From positions 372,001 to 436,000 of the forward strand of contig BGZK01000186.1 of assembly GCA_005406025.1 (NCBI GenBank): a stretch of 64,000 bases of DNA, in the 5' to 3' direction. This document shows positions 23,112 to 34,957 of the stretch, piece after piece; within the stretch, counting starts at the first letter, position 1, and each line of letters begins with the position of its first letter. Source of the DNA: Eumeta japonica (lineage: Eukaryota > Arthropoda > Insecta > Lepidoptera > Psychidae). The notes beneath the pieces were generated by a model. The model was given only the letters and a program-made list of their open reading frames with translations. It did not search any database and was not told where the DNA came from. A program made the position numbers and the translations under genes.

Positions 23112-23455
23112 GACCTAGTCATCTAGGTCATATACCCGTTGCTCTAGACCGCTCCTACGTCTAGATAGCGTATGGGCTCAACGCTGTTGGTGTCTCAGTG
23201 CCTTCCTGTGCCGAGATAATCCCCTTAAGAGATCCTCCACATGGCAAGTTATGCGCCGTCAACACCCTCGCGTGTTGTCCGGCCGTGCAAGGTGAAGCTG
23301 AATAGAGTCCCAGCTAACAGCATCGCCGACATAGTTATGTTTTTCAAGAAGATTTTTTGGTGGGTTTCAGGCCCATACTGCCCACGCGCATGGACGCGAG
23401 GGTGTGCGAGATAGGCATTTTTTACCACCTCCTTTTCGCAAGAGGAAAAAAAATA
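23112..23455 (+). other. GC-rich 3' UTR of the second Jockey-type LINE
   Basis: Coding ends near 23078. This stretch stays GC-rich and has short inverted repeats (GACCTAG/CTAGGTC at 23112-23129, CTAGAC/GTCTAG near 23144-23165), then a run of eight A residues near 23446. GC-rich sequence continues to about 23640, so the true 3' edge is uncertain. Confidence 0.55.
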
Positions 23456-24186
23456 CATCCTTCGCAATTGTACTCCGACCGCCACTTGTGAAGCTCGTGC
23501 TGCAGTAAACTCGTCTGACCATCGAAACGTTGTCCATCATTTTGCCCACACACCGCGAGGATCCGTACTCCTAGGCGACTGTGAAGGAAATCCGAAGTAC
23601 GGGCTTACGCGGCGGTACTGAAGTCGCCGCCGCCGTTGCCTGCTCGATCTTCTTGAGAAAAAACTGTTTTCCGAACGAATGGTAAATTCAATACTATAAT
23701 ATATGTATTTCAAGATCTTAGGTCTTGAATAAAGACCTAAAACAATGATATAGAACTTTTAAATTTGAGTTTGAATTGACGTAAATTCATAAAATTCTCA
23801 ATACTAAGAAAATGATATCCTTACAATATTGATATTAATCGATGTCATTACGTATTATTTATTAAGTACATATTGTTTCCAGATCGAATTTGTGGAAAAT
23901 TTACGTCTATAATGATATTGTATTAGTGTAATAGGTTGACAGGCTCGACGCGTTTTAGTATGAATTTTTGTAGGACGTAGCTGAGGCTGACAGAACATTA
24001 ATCAATAAACTGATTTTAATGAACTTTAACATAATCCATTGGATTGTAAAGTATTTATGATTCAATTGTAGTCAAGTGTGAAACGTATTTATTTACTCTA
24101 CAACTTATCTTTTACGAGTGTGAAAATAGCTTCTGCTCGATTTTAACGAAATGGACAACATAATTATAATATATCAGTACAAAGTC
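23456..24186. other. Non-coding DNA, GC-rich at its start
   Basis: 23456-23640 is GC-rich and could be further LINE 3' UTR or another repeat (GCGGCGG and CGCCGCCGCCG near 23610-23635). The remainder is AT-rich with no gene. Confidence 0.5.
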
Positions 24187-24500
24187 TGAGAAACGGTTGA
24201 CTTTGCAGGCCATTCCGAAAAATTTCCGCTATGATATATATCGATGTGTATTTAAGCTCTTCGGGATATAAATATTTTCTATGGGTTTTTGAACTTTTCG
24301 AGCTCAGAAACTTAAAAGACTGTTGACTCTGCAGGCTATCCGTAAAACTTCCCGCTATGATATTTATTAATGTGTCTTTGAGTTCTTAGAGTTATAAGTA
24401 ATGTATGAGTTTTTAAACTTTTCAAGCTCAAAAATTTTAAAAACATTTGAGCCTGCAGAGCATACTTAAAATTTTTTGACGTGACAACGTCTTAAATTAG
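24187..24500 (+). repeat. Short tandem repeat family, copy 2 (three units, about 125-bp period)
   Basis: GCAGGC/GCAGAG anchor words occur at 24205, 24331 and 24455, giving periods of 126 and 124 bp. Each unit continues with an AAAACTTCCCGCTATGATAT-like block (weak in unit 3), and the first two also carry a GAGCTC or AGCTC motif before the next. It matches 2471-2780 and, inverted, 53085-53292. Confidence 0.75.
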
Positions 24501-25346
24501 GTTGCGGCTGGGAGTCACTTATGAAAAAGTGTAACGCTCGGTAACGTAACGATGAGTCACCGAACGAGAGAGAGGCCCGCCGAATGCCTTGCGTCTCTCT
24601 CCCACTCAACTATGATCGGTCTGCCGCGCGCGCAGCACTAGAGAATTAGTGCATAGCTTGCAAATGTATTGCAAGTTATTGTATGTATATTTGTATATAA
24701 ATACGTATGTATGTGTAAAGGTAAAAATAAAATTTTGTTAATATGAAATTCAGTGCGAGATTCTTTGTATAAATTAATGTTTTAAATATAATTCTTTGTA
24801 TAAATAAATGTTTTAAATTGTTACTATTATTTCATCCTTCTTCCTACTATACGAATGAATATTCACATTAAAATGATTTTACCATTCAAAGTCGTTGTCA
24901 CGTAAAACTTTCGCCCGTATACCGACTTTACAGGCAACCAAATTTTTTTTTCTCCTTTTGTTCTTAAAGTGTTCTAAAATAAGGTAACAGTAAAGTATTG
25001 AACTATTACGCTTAAAATATCGATTTTAGTACTTTATCAAGCTCTGCGAGCTCAAAATAGTGTTCTAATAAGTTTTCAACTATTCGAGTTCGGACATCTT
25101 GATTTATTACTTTTTTTCTTAATTATTCATGATATCTTTCGAACACGCAATTCGATTTTTATCTGCTTTACGGGCATTCAATGCAGTTTTCTAAACAATA
25201 AAAGATAACCGAGTACTAAATATTCATCCATAAGAAGAACAACTGAATAGATTAAATGTGTTGGTAGAGTATTTTATAGTTATTGTAAAAATTCATACAT
25301 TTTGAAAATATTTGTCTCCAACAATATCTCTTCTACAAATTAATCA
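24501..25346. other. Non-coding DNA with a conserved-looking GC patch
   Basis: 24500-24650 is GC-richer (AAGTGTAACGCTCGGTAACG, GAGAGAGGCCCGCC, CTGCCGCGCGCGCAGCAC) and probably belongs to a dispersed repeat next to the tandem units. 24918-25100 carries weak echoes of the same tandem family (ACCGACTTTACAGGC, GAGCTC). No gene. Confidence 0.45.
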
Positions 25347-25396
25347 CTTTTTGATGCGGTTTGCGACAGTGGACTATCGCAAACCGCATCAAAAAG
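25347..25396. repeat. Perfect 20-bp inverted repeat with 10-base loop
   Basis: Arms 25347-25366 and 25377-25396 are exact reverse complements (core GATGCGGTTTGCGA). RNA from either strand would form a long uninterrupted hairpin. No element ends are obvious next to it. Confidence 0.92.
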
Positions 25397-26114
25397 GTGC
25401 TGCTTGTGATCATCGGTGACGTTTAGGGATAAGAGCTGATTACATTTTGGTATCGATCGGTAGAGTAGTCTATAAATAATTCAAAAACCATTTTTTTTGA
25501 GAATCTCATTTATTTTTCAATTTTTTTTTAATTTTCATATATAACTGATAATTCTTCGTAATAAAAAATTAAGTTTAGATAGCTGTGGCAGGTTTTAATC
25601 GGACAATTTTTGATGCATACTTAATTCAGACTAGTTCTTAACCTCGGTTCCGCCCGTGTGCATTAATTGTCTTGTGTTTACTCCAATTATTGTTTAGGTG
25701 CAGATTTATCTTTTGTTTCTTTTTTAATACCTGTATTCTTTGAGATCTTCTCCCGCAACAAAAATAATACGTGGCCATGTTTATAATGTAAACCATCTAC
25801 CGGGTAAATTTCATCAATTGAGACACACGCTTCTCACTATTTTGAACATTTGTCCGCGGCACCGCTCGCTTGAACAAAATAGTTGTGCGTCTAAACCCTT
25901 AGAACACAAAGAGTACGAAATCGTATCTTATATTAGATCCTGGGTTACAACTAATAGTTTACAAAATATTTCGTACAAATCAAATAGGAAGTTTTTGAGT
26001 TCATTGTGTTCATACAAAACGGATAAAGAATTCCAAAAACTATTTTTGAGTTGGCAACCCATCACAATTATTATTTTAAAAGCATATTGTATACACAGAA
26101 TTAGCGAGGGGCTT
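25397..26114. other. Non-coding DNA with an unassigned 127-codon open frame
   Basis: The plus-strand frame at 25740-26123 has no family motif I recognise and its composition resembles translated non-coding DNA. It runs into the SINE-like repeat that follows. I do not call it a gene. Confidence 0.45.
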
Positions 26115-26320
26115 GGAGGCTGAGCGGGCGGCGGAGGCCGCTATCGGCCGCCGCCGTGACGTAGCGGGCCCGCCGTGACGCCACAGCGATGTCCGGGATC
26201 GACGGCTTAACGTAGTGTACGTAACTCGCAGCGAATAAGTAATTTTTAGTTAATATAAGTTAAATATGCTCATCGTTCGCAAATCGACCGGTCGTATAGT
26301 CAGCATTCGAACTACATTAA
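26115..26320 (-). repeat. SINE-like repeat S, copy 1
   Basis: On the plus strand the order is a GC-rich block (GGCCGCCGCCGTGACG), GTCCGGGATCGACGGCTTAACGT, an AT-rich spacer, then CTCAT and GTCAGCATTCGAAC. Read on the minus strand, the last part resembles a tRNA B box (GTTCGAATGCTGAC). The same order recurs at 33540, 34958, 47518 and 52000. Confidence 0.65.
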
Positions 26321-27221
26321 TAATTCTAAGCTCAACTTAGAGGCGATTGAATAATCTAAGATTAGCCCTTTAATGCAGCGAGCGACATTTAAAAGAAAAC
26401 AAAAAAGTTCTCTCTGTTTCTGTCTGCTTTGAAATGTTTTAAAAGTATTAATAAATTTATAAATTCTGTTTAAAAACTACTAGCGATTCTACATTCTTTG
26501 CTCAAAATTTAAGACAACTTCAAATTTTAATTCAAACACACATACAGAAAATTTTGTGTTGTCCTTTTAAAATGTCATTTACAAAACTGTTGCTCACCAA
26601 AAGTCTCGTTTGCGTATTCGGTATTTTAGTGCAAACTTTTAGTGACACAAATAGATGATTCAATTTTTAATGTGACAAATAGTATTTTTGTTTTCAATAA
26701 ATCAGTTACCAAAAACAGGGTAGGTACTAACAATTTTAAGCCTCATACGATTTTTTCTGAACAGTGGCAAAGGCTTAAGGCGTCCTTTGACCATAAAAAC
26801 CCGACCACCTCGCCGTATAACGAAGTAATATAAGATAAACAGCCGACAAAAATATCATAAATTTATTAAACTCACTGAAAAGTAAAAAAAAGTTGTATTA
26901 ACATATATTTCACTTTTGCTCGGTGCCGCTTTCGAAGGCGGTTGGAATAATGTTGATACAACCAATAGTTCATTTAATCTACGATATAACTGAGTTTTGA
27001 GTAAATGCTTGAAGAATCAACGTATACATATTTGTAATAATAAAAATAAATTAATAGATAATACTTACCACATAATTAAAATAAACCCCGGTCGTATAAT
27101 TTATAAACTATTTAAAATATGTTTGTATCGTGTTATCAAATAAGTATATAATTTTAAGTTCTAATAAGACTTTTCAATGAAGAAAAAAACCCAACCATAT
27201 CACTGTTACAGTATTTAAATT

Positions 27222-27279
27222 AAATACAATATTAATAATATTGTATTTGGATTTGCATAATACTATATTATGCAAATCC
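27222..27279. repeat. Two abutting perfect palindromes, one built on octamer motifs
   Basis: Palindrome 1 has 12-bp arms at 27222-27233 and 27237-27248 with a 3-base centre. Palindrome 2 starts at the next base, with 13-bp arms at 27249-27261 and 27267-27279 and a 5-base loop. The arms of palindrome 2 contain ATTTGCAT and ATGCAAAT, the classic POU/octamer site, in inverted orientation. Confidence 0.92.
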
Positions 27280-28740
27280 AAGAAATGTACAACTAACGAT
27301 TTATTTGTTGATTTGCAAAGTTATAAAATTTTTAAACAATTTTAACAGTTGTAGCAGCCGAACGAAACAAATTTAAATTGAATAGTTGTAAACAAAAAAT
27401 ATTATTGTTAATTCCTAAATATATAACAAAATATATCGATTACAGTAGGTACACTAACGTCATTGCATTTGTTTTCGTAAAAACTATTTATCTACTGTTT
27501 AATGTATAGACCGGCAGAAGTCGCATCGATGTTTAGTGGTTGCAGTACAACCACGACTGCTTTTGAAAATAAGAAAAAAAAAATTCCAGCAAATGGAACA
27601 ATACCATAAAATTGAGGACACTCATTTTCATCTATATCTATTATATTTAAATATGTTACTATAGCCGTTCTAGAAAATCATATGATTGTAAATTTGTTAC
27701 ACAAATCCTCGTGAAATACTAATCAATGAGACAATGTCATTCATTTTAACATTAATTACATTAAAAATATATTGATTCCGAAATATTTTCTCCTCATTGA
27801 GAGGAATATTCCAGTAAACCGTTGTATTTTATTCGAAAAATGTATTTGTTTTATTATGCACTGCTTTCCCATTAATTAACAGTACAATAATATCAGCATA
27901 AAACTACACCTTAATTAACACGATCACAACGAGATTCGACTGCGATATCTATACAGAACGCCATTTCTAAAATACTCGTACACATAATGTTCTTTTATAT
28001 TTCTGCCGGTTTGGGCAAGTTTTAGTAGGTAATGAGCACTTCCCATAGCACACCCTCCAAAAAACTTCTTATTTCAGAAGTAGGTCTTGCACCTCGAGCT
28101 TTTCGTTAGAATATATTTTCATTCAATTGTCTCATTGTACTATTGACGACTCTACAGAGCGCTGACTGTATGTAAACACAGAGAACGTTGTTACTTTCAA
28201 TTAAAAGGTGTGGACACGCGCGTACTGTTGAATTTTGCTATTGTACAAAACAACCTGCTGATAGTTACAAAACATTCATATTATTACGAAAGATCGCATC
28301 CATACTAATATCGACTTCATTAGTCGAACAAAACCAATGACATTTACTATCAGTTCACTCGAAACCGTTGCGTCCCAACTACGATACTGTTACATTTAAA
28401 TTAGACTCTATGAATGCTTTAGATAAGAGACAAAACGGAATGACACCTCGCTATACACAAAAGCCATACGTCTTAGACGGATGAAGTGACATTTGAAAAT
28501 GTACGTCGCTGCGCGCGCCGCGGCTCGGTTTTGATTTTTTAAATATCGGACACTGGGAGCCGACCAGCGCTATCGATGTATGTTTATAATGCATACTTAT
28601 ACAACACTAGTAGTCTGATGTTGTGTAGCTTTAAATTTTTAGGTCGATAAATATTTTTTCGATGTTTCATATAACCAGAGAACGAAATAGACTTTAACGC
28701 TCCGTATCACAACAGAACGACCGAAACCGTAGAGCGTAGA

Positions 28741-28786
28741 CGTTTATACGAGACCCGCTGCACCTTCGTGACGTCTCGCATAAACG
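28741..28786. repeat. 14-bp inverted repeat with one mismatch
   Basis: CGTTTATACGAGAC at 28741-28754 pairs with GTCTCGCATAAACG at 28773-28786 around an 18-base GC-rich loop. It has no evident element context. Confidence 0.8.
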
Positions 28787-29559
28787 CACGTAATTATATC
28801 TAGTTCGAATTTCAAGTGTGACTTCCAAAAACGAATGTGTTGCAAATTAAAATCTGTTTTCATAAGTCACACGTACTTTTGTTTGTCTACATAACCATAT
28901 TTTATCCACCACGCGTATTACGTGATGCGTTCTATATTAAAATTTTGTATGAAACTCTTATGTTATTTTGTCGTAAAATATAACACCATCAATTTGTGAA
29001 TGATAACATCACCACGAAATTCTCCATCTGTAAAATTACTAAGCCAAAAACTTTGGAAAAAAAAATTGTAAAACTTAGAGACTCACTCAGAATATTACAG
29101 AAACATCCGAATGAAAACCATAAACCTTTTTAAAATCCTGCAGAAAATGAAAATAGGTTGTGTTGTTAAATTACACAGAAATTTATTACAATAGGAAAAT
29201 GTTGTACTCAGATTTAATTTGCTCTTGATCTGTCTTTAGGATTCCCTACCTATAAAGGAAAAAGGAATATATAAGAGATGCAGTCAAAACACGACAATTA
29301 TGGTATATATTTTGAAACTCGCAAGTAAATCAAAACAATACGATTTTTCTCATTGATCTAAATCAAGAAGTCTGGCAAGAAAAAAGGTTACACAGCACAA
29401 ATAAAGGGGAAACTTTAAAAATATTTTAGGATATTAAAAATTAAAAAAAAAAAGCAAAGTTTCCGAATTCCTGAAACTAATATCTCTCCAGCGTTAGCAT
29501 TGAAAACAGACGAAAATCATTGAGACTCTTCATAGATGAAATATCTACATACATAATTA

Positions 29560-29625
29560 CTTTTGTACGGAACCCTCAGGGTATGAGTCGTATTTGCACT
29601 TGTCTTGTTTTTTTTTTTAATTCGG
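29560..29625 (+). repeat. AGGGTTCCGT-type repeat, 3'-end fragment
   Basis: GTACGGAACCCTCAGGG, then GTCGTATTTGCACTTGTCTTG and a T-run, matches the right end of the copy at 19271-20092 (CGGAATCC, then GCACTTGGCCAG and a T-run). Confidence 0.6.
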
Positions 29626-29939
29626 CACATCTATAAACTTCGATGATCGAGACACAACGAAACCTAAACAATTTGCTATATAACAAATCTCCATGTTCTG
29701 TCTGTGCATATTTTTTTTGTCAAATTTTGTGATAAATATTCGTTTCATGACTCACTGACCCTATTTCTGTCATCTCCAAATTTTAGTCTATCTCTATGTT
29801 ATTTTATAACTTCATAATGAGTTGACGGATCTTGATGAAAATTAGTAGATAACAATATTATGTTACTGCACAAATGATAGGTAATAAATGAATTTGATAT
29901 ATCGTATGGTAGCCATAAAAAATAATCATATTATTTTTT

Positions 29940-30020
29940 TACAATGAGTGGGTTTGCGTATGCATATGTGTGTAAATGTGTTTGGGTCTATGGGTGTGTG
30001 GGTGTATGTGGATGTGAGCA
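29940..30020 (+). repeat. GT-rich degenerate simple repeat
   Basis: TGTGTGTAAATGTGTTTGGG and GGGTGTGTGGGTGTATGTGG words form an imperfect TG-rich tract just before the tail of LINE copy B. Confidence 0.7.
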
Positions 30021-30078
30021 AAATCGCAGCCATCAAACCTTTCATTTTGAATGTAAGTCTAGTGAAACGGGCGAGTAA

Positions 30079-31605
30079 CGGTCAAATTCAAATTCAAATT
30101 CAAATTCAAAATATCTTTATTTCATAGGTTACAAAATAACACTTGAAATACGTCATAATTTTTTGTGAATTTACACTTTACCGCTCGTTCGGAAGGCAGT
30201 TTTCCCTCAAGAAGAACGAGCAAGAAACTTAAGGGTAGCTCTTTTCTAATTTGCACATACATAGGCAAAACAAATACAAAACAAATTAGGAATGACACAG
30301 CCCGGTAAGAGGTCGAGCCGCTTATGTCCATTGATTTTTTTCTTCTAAATATTCAGAAATAGCATAGTTTTTTTTACTGAGTGATTGTTTAATAACACTT
30401 TTAAATTTATGTAGGGGTAAATCTTGTATATCTACAGGAACCTTATTGAATAGGCGCACACAGAGCCCTCTGAATGAATTTGAGACTTTACTTAGTCGAC
30501 TAACATGTGAATTCAGTTTATTTTTATTTCTGGTATTGAGATTATGTCGACTACTATTTCTTTTAAACATTTCTAAATTTTTTTTTACATATAATAAATT
30601 TTCATAAATGAATTGAGATGCCAGGGTTAAAATTCCAATTTCCTTAAACTTATTTCTAAGGGATGTACGAGGTCCGAGCTTGTAAATTGCGCGAACGGCC
30701 CTTCTGCAACACGAAAATTTTCTGAATATCCGGGCGTTTCCCCAGAGCAAGATACCATACGACATTAGACTATGGAAACAGCCAAAATAAACCAATCTGG
30801 CAGTTTCGACATCCGATAAATTTCTCATTTTTTGACAGCATAGGCGGCAGAGCTAAGCCTTTTCGCCAACTTAATTATATAGGGACCCCATTGAAGCCTG
30901 TCATCTAAAGTAATTCCTAGGAACACTGTAGAATTAACAAACTCTAATTCTTTGTTGCGTACTGAAATAGTTCCAGATCCATGTCTTACATTTGGAAGTG
31001 AGAATCTTATACATTTTGTTTTCATTTCATTAAGAAGTAAAGTTATTTGCAGTAAACCATTTCTCTACCTTAGAGATAGCATTGTTCACATCGTCATAAG
31101 TAGGCTGTTGTCTTTTAACTTTGAATAACAAAGAAGTATCATCTGCAAACAATACTATCTCATGAGCATCCTTAACAAGGCTAGGCAAATCATTTATGTA
31201 GACTAAAAGAAAGGGACCAAGAATTGATCCCTGCGGTACACCCATGTGAACTATGGATCCAGACGATTTCTTACTATTGACATCAACCCTCTGAATCCTG
31301 TTACTCAAATACGACTTCAGAAGGTCGAGTGCCCGCCTGTTACTGCATAGTGACGTAGTTTCCCGATCAGAGTTTCATGATGAACACAATCAAAAGCCTT
31401 GGAGAGATCGCAAAATATGCTAATTGCATCTCGCGAATCCTCCCAGGCTCCAAAAAATATGTTGCACAAGCTCAACGCCAGCAGCGATTGTTGAGCGACC
31501 CCGAGTAAAACCGAATTGTTTATTTGACATTAATTTATTGGTATAAAAATGTGCTAACAACTGCTTTAGGATTAATTTTTCGAATATTTTGCTAAGTGAC
31601 GGTCA
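30079..31605 (-). mobile_element. Non-LTR retrotransposon, family L copy B (best preserved)
   Basis: A minus-strand, 5'-truncated LINE beginning inside the RT fingers (I-F-E-K-L-I-L near 31590) and running through palm, thumb and C-terminus to a 3' UTR. At the end, four tandem copies of a CAAATT hexamer lie at about 30087-30110 on the plus strand, which is a TTTGAA-type short-repeat tail at the 3' end of the element. Such tails are typical of LINEs that lack poly-A. Related copies are at 8483, 45335 and 57205. Confidence 0.9.
30322..31600 (-). pseudogene. LINE reverse transcriptase, palm to C-terminus, nearly open
   Basis: Going down the minus strand: Q-F-G-F-T-R-G-R-S-T-I (about 31520), F-C-D-L-S-K-A-F-D-C-V-H-H (about 31400), a frameshift, then 31308-31030 with G-V-P-Q-G-S-I-L-G-P and intact F-A-D-D. 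Next, 31025-30825 has F-L-G-I-T-L-D-D-R-L-Q-W, and 30828-30322 is a 168-codon C-terminal frame with F-H-S-L-M-S-Y-G-I-L-L-W-G, R-R-A-V-R-A-I-Y-K-L and F-N-K-V-P-V-D-I-Q-D-L-P. Only a few single-base shifts separate these pieces, so this is the youngest copy of the family here. Endonuclease and N-terminus are missing. The clade (Jockey, CR1 or Daphne group) needs a phylogeny. Confidence 0.9.
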
Positions 31606-33539
31606 GATACAATATTTTTTTTGTATTGCAATCTTAGTTCACATCTATTTAAAAATTTAAAAAAGTTTAAATTCATTACAAACGGTACATTTATATACAT
31701 ATTTATTAATTAATTATCTTAGTTTTTTTATACCCATTAATTTCAAATGTTATTTTTGAAGGCAACAAGTTTCTGCTAAAAAACAATTAAAGCATGCCAA
31801 AACCTATATGAGACCTGCTTTATACAAGTAAGAACAGATATGTGTTGAAGATGACATTGTCATAGATTAATAATTGATCACGAACGACAGCCATAAAACA
31901 TTCGGTTCGCGGAACTGTCTACTTATCAAACACGACAAAAACAATGGTCTTCACGACAAGAAAATATTCTTTGTATAGCACCTCCTATCTGGTAGCTTAA
32001 ACAACGACATTTCTTTTAAACAAAGGGGCACATTGTTTTTACCCGTAGTCGTAACGAGCTGAATGGAAAAAAGGAGGGGAAAAAAATTTTGGCGCCTCCG
32101 CATTGTTTGCTTCTGGTTAGTGCGGCTTGCGATGGATTTACTCATTTTGACATTCTTTTATTCGCACCGGAAATCGGTTGTTTTTTTTTTTGTGCATTGA
32201 AGGCGTAGAGGTTGATCGATTGTACACAACGTTTGAGACGCGTACTTTACAGGTGCTTATGTTTTCGCATAACTGGTGAGACACGATTAGATTACCAGTG
32301 TTGAAAGGAATGATTTTTATAGATAATTACAGTGTTGCCATGTCGATCTATTTGGGATGGTGTATAATTTATTTTTTTAGGTTTTCATTACCTAATACAC
32401 TAACAAGTTTTCTGTATATGGAGACGAAATATCTACACAGATAAAAAAAATATAAAGATCTTCCTCTTAGAAAGAGTCTATTACTTTGGATAAATTTAAG
32501 GTGCGACACACAGATTTTCTTTATATACAATATTATGTAATCTACGTCAGTCGGTCGGACTGGCCACATGAATTATGAATGTTAAAGTTTTTCGTAAAAG
32601 AAAGAAGAAAACTGTAAGATATTTATACATTTACCGTGTTCAAAAGTTGTAATTAAACTTTCATGAGATCACTTCAGTGTATGTAGATTTAATGTATGTC
32701 TATTGATTCGTTTTCATAGGAAACTGTTAAAAGTAGGGACCTGAAATTTACAAATATTACGTGATCGGTTCGTCCCAAGTATATATTACTTCACTAAAAA
32801 AGAATTTAAGATATAAACTTCAAATTTTGAAAAGATGGGGTCGTATTATCCAAAAAGTGTTGGATACCTTACGTAATACTTGATTTTCAATTTTTGTGCA
32901 TCATTCTATCCCACCTCCCCCTATACAAGATTGTAAAGTACACCACCATTGAGATTTGGCTATCGTCTTAAATCCACAATTACACAACAGCTACCGCTGT
33001 TCACAACTATCACACTTAAATAGAAAAATGTATCGAGTCGCGAATCACGTAAACGGAATGGAGCGTCAACATATTGTACACACTAGATCTAAAATATTCT
33101 ACTCCGGCGCAATCACGCCTAGAGGTCGTAAACTTTTTTTCCAGCAATCTATACGTATACATGTCATCCGCCATAGAAACATATTCCTAACCTAAACGAC
33201 GTCTTCTATTCATTTCTTTCATTATTGACAACCACAAGATGCTCAAACGATACATCAAAGTAATAGATAACAATGTCGACTTGAAGCCGTTTTAATATTC
33301 TTTTAAATTTTTTTAAAAAAGCTTAGTATAAATTACGTTCGCTTATTTGTTGAACTAGAGAATAAATTTTAACGGGATATATCAACAGATACATTGTGTA
33401 TTTATTGATGCTTGGCGTCAGAGGGTAAAAATTAGAGGAAAATAGCAGAAAGGTCAAGAAAAAAATAAGATCGTTTAGGGAGGTAGTCGCCCGTACCCAT
33501 AACCTTTAATTCAAATTCTGGAACTTAAGTCTTAACCCT
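31606..33539. other. Non-coding DNA
   Basis: No gene was recognised. 32860-32945 has a TACGTAATAC word and a CCCACCTCCCCC tract resembling the insect repeat scrap near 17.75 kb. The ORFs of 60-79 codons here show no family motif. Confidence 0.5.
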
Positions 33540-33740
33540 TTCGCGCTCGCTCGTCGCTGGATAGGAGTTGCTAAGGAACCTGCGTTTTTTTCCAACGCGG
33601 TGACGTCTTACGTCCGGGACCGACTGCTTAATGTATTTTCCAAAGCACGGAGCTGTATATCTCAAATTTAAGTCAAATTAAAAACTCATCGGTCACTTCG
33701 GCCGTGGTTAGAATTTTAAGCCAATAAGCACTATTTAAAA
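33540..33740 (-). repeat. SINE-like repeat S, copy 2
   Basis: GGTGACGTCTTACGTCCGGG, CCGACTGCTTAATGT and TTTCCAAAGCACGGAGCTGT are followed by CAAATTTAAGTCAAATT, AAAAACTCATCGGTCAC and a decayed GTGGTTAGAATTT. It matches copies at 34958 and 52000 in order and spacing; the tRNA-like end is poorly preserved. Confidence 0.7.
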
Positions 33741-33799
33741 AATCTATTAGATGAACAAACGATCGCATCATTGAAATCATATAACCACTTCTGTATATG

Positions 33800-33805
<6 letters not shown>

Positions 33806-33853
<48 letters not shown>
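33806..33853. repeat. (AT)n microsatellite
   Basis: Uninterrupted TA dinucleotides for about 48 bases. The open frames reading YIYIYI through it are artefacts. Confidence 0.97.
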
Positions 33854-33854
<1 letters not shown>

Positions 33855-33855
<1 letters not shown>

Positions 33856-34957
33856 AAGATATATTTGTTCGTTCAATATGAAAACGTGTATTAAAACGGT
33901 TAGAGTAGAAAGGCTTGTTCATAAACCGCTGTGCGCATGCGGATCTGGCTCTACCCGCTCTCCGTCCCTACTATACGCTTATAGCGTGAGACTTGCTAGT
34001 GAATTGTTCGAGTGCATTTTGTTCGTTGTAGATATGTGTATCATAAATTGTTTCTGATAACTTATTTCGTGCCGATGGTAAAACAGATGCCTGCGACAAT
34101 AGTAGACAATGAGAAACAATGGGATACATGACCGTGAGAAAAAAAACACTAATGAATTTGTTGCAAAATTTCATTAGACTTTAGAATTGCACATAGATAA
34201 TACATAAATATATAAATATTATGTAAATTAATAAATATTTAGGTATAAGTTTAAATGATAATTATATTCTTATTTTACGTCGATACATAATTGACACAAT
34301 ACGTGATCGGCATTTAATTCGATGTCGGAAATGGGATCAAGACAGTGATCCAGAGTAAGGTTAGATGGGGGTGTTCAATTACTACATAAGAGAGAATTTT
34401 TGTAATTTTCCCCTATCCCCCGCCCCCCTCCATGTTCACGTAAGCATTGGTATTTTTTTTACGAAATCTATTCAAGGTTGTTTATAATTGTTCATGAGTA
34501 TCGATCACATTTATAAAGTCCATGACAATAAAATAAGCATTTTTAATTGATTCATAATTTAAAGCACATTTGATACGTATTCAAGCAAATTATTAATATC
34601 ATATTTGAATAGTATATTATCGACATATAAACGATGTTTATTTATTTTGTTCTATTAAGGAATTTGATAAATTTAAGTTAATAGCAAGAAAATACTTATT
34701 TAGTACACCGCCAATCCAATAACTTTAGACCGGACAAATTCGGACGATTGAATAGAGCGCGATATGTGTTAAAATCAGGGTGTACCTACAAAGTTTGCAA
34801 GGCAAAGACACCCGATCCTCCTTCGGTGCTCACGTAATAATTGAACGTTCCATAAAATTTTAAGTACATCCGGGCGAAGCTACGCACGAACACTAGTAAA
34901 TAAATGAAAGCATCGTTTTCCGGCCAATCGTAGTTCTGAGTTGTTGTCAAGTTCCGA
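33855..34957. other. AT-rich non-coding DNA with small repeat scraps
   Basis: 34395-34450 has a C-rich tract followed by TTCACGTAAGC, like the scraps at 17.75 and 32.9 kb. 34868-34905 (CCGGGCGAAGC, then ACACTAGTAA) resembles the end of a common lepidopteran repeat. No gene. Confidence 0.5.

Larger units (their letters stand above)
21150..23455 (+). mobile_element. Jockey-type LINE, 5'-truncated, second family
   Basis: It spans the region before the RT, the RT palm, the thumb, the C-terminus and a GC-rich 3' UTR that ends in an A-run near 23446-23453. No endonuclease is seen, so the copy is 5'-truncated near 21150, the normal outcome of incomplete reverse transcription. Wording of the RT blocks differs from the element at 2945-6060, so it is a separate family. 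The 3' UTR has small inverted repeats, for instance 23112-23129. Confidence 0.87.
26321..30078. other. Long AT-rich non-coding stretch with palindromes and repeat scraps
   Basis: No gene was recognised in 3.7 kb. It contains the paired palindromes at 27222-27279, a hairpin at 28741-28786, a fragment of the AGGGTTCCGT-type repeat at 29560-29625 and a GT-rich run at 29940-30020. A CpG-rich spot at 28500-28530 (GCTGCGCGCGCCGCGG) resembles one at 18920. Confidence 0.5.

Noticed and set aside
25740..26123. 127-codon plus-strand open frame
   Set aside because: No recognisable domain; its end overlaps a SINE-like repeat and its composition is like translated intergenic DNA.
33673..34057. Open frames reading YIYIYI repeats
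   Set aside because: They are translations of the (AT)n microsatellite.
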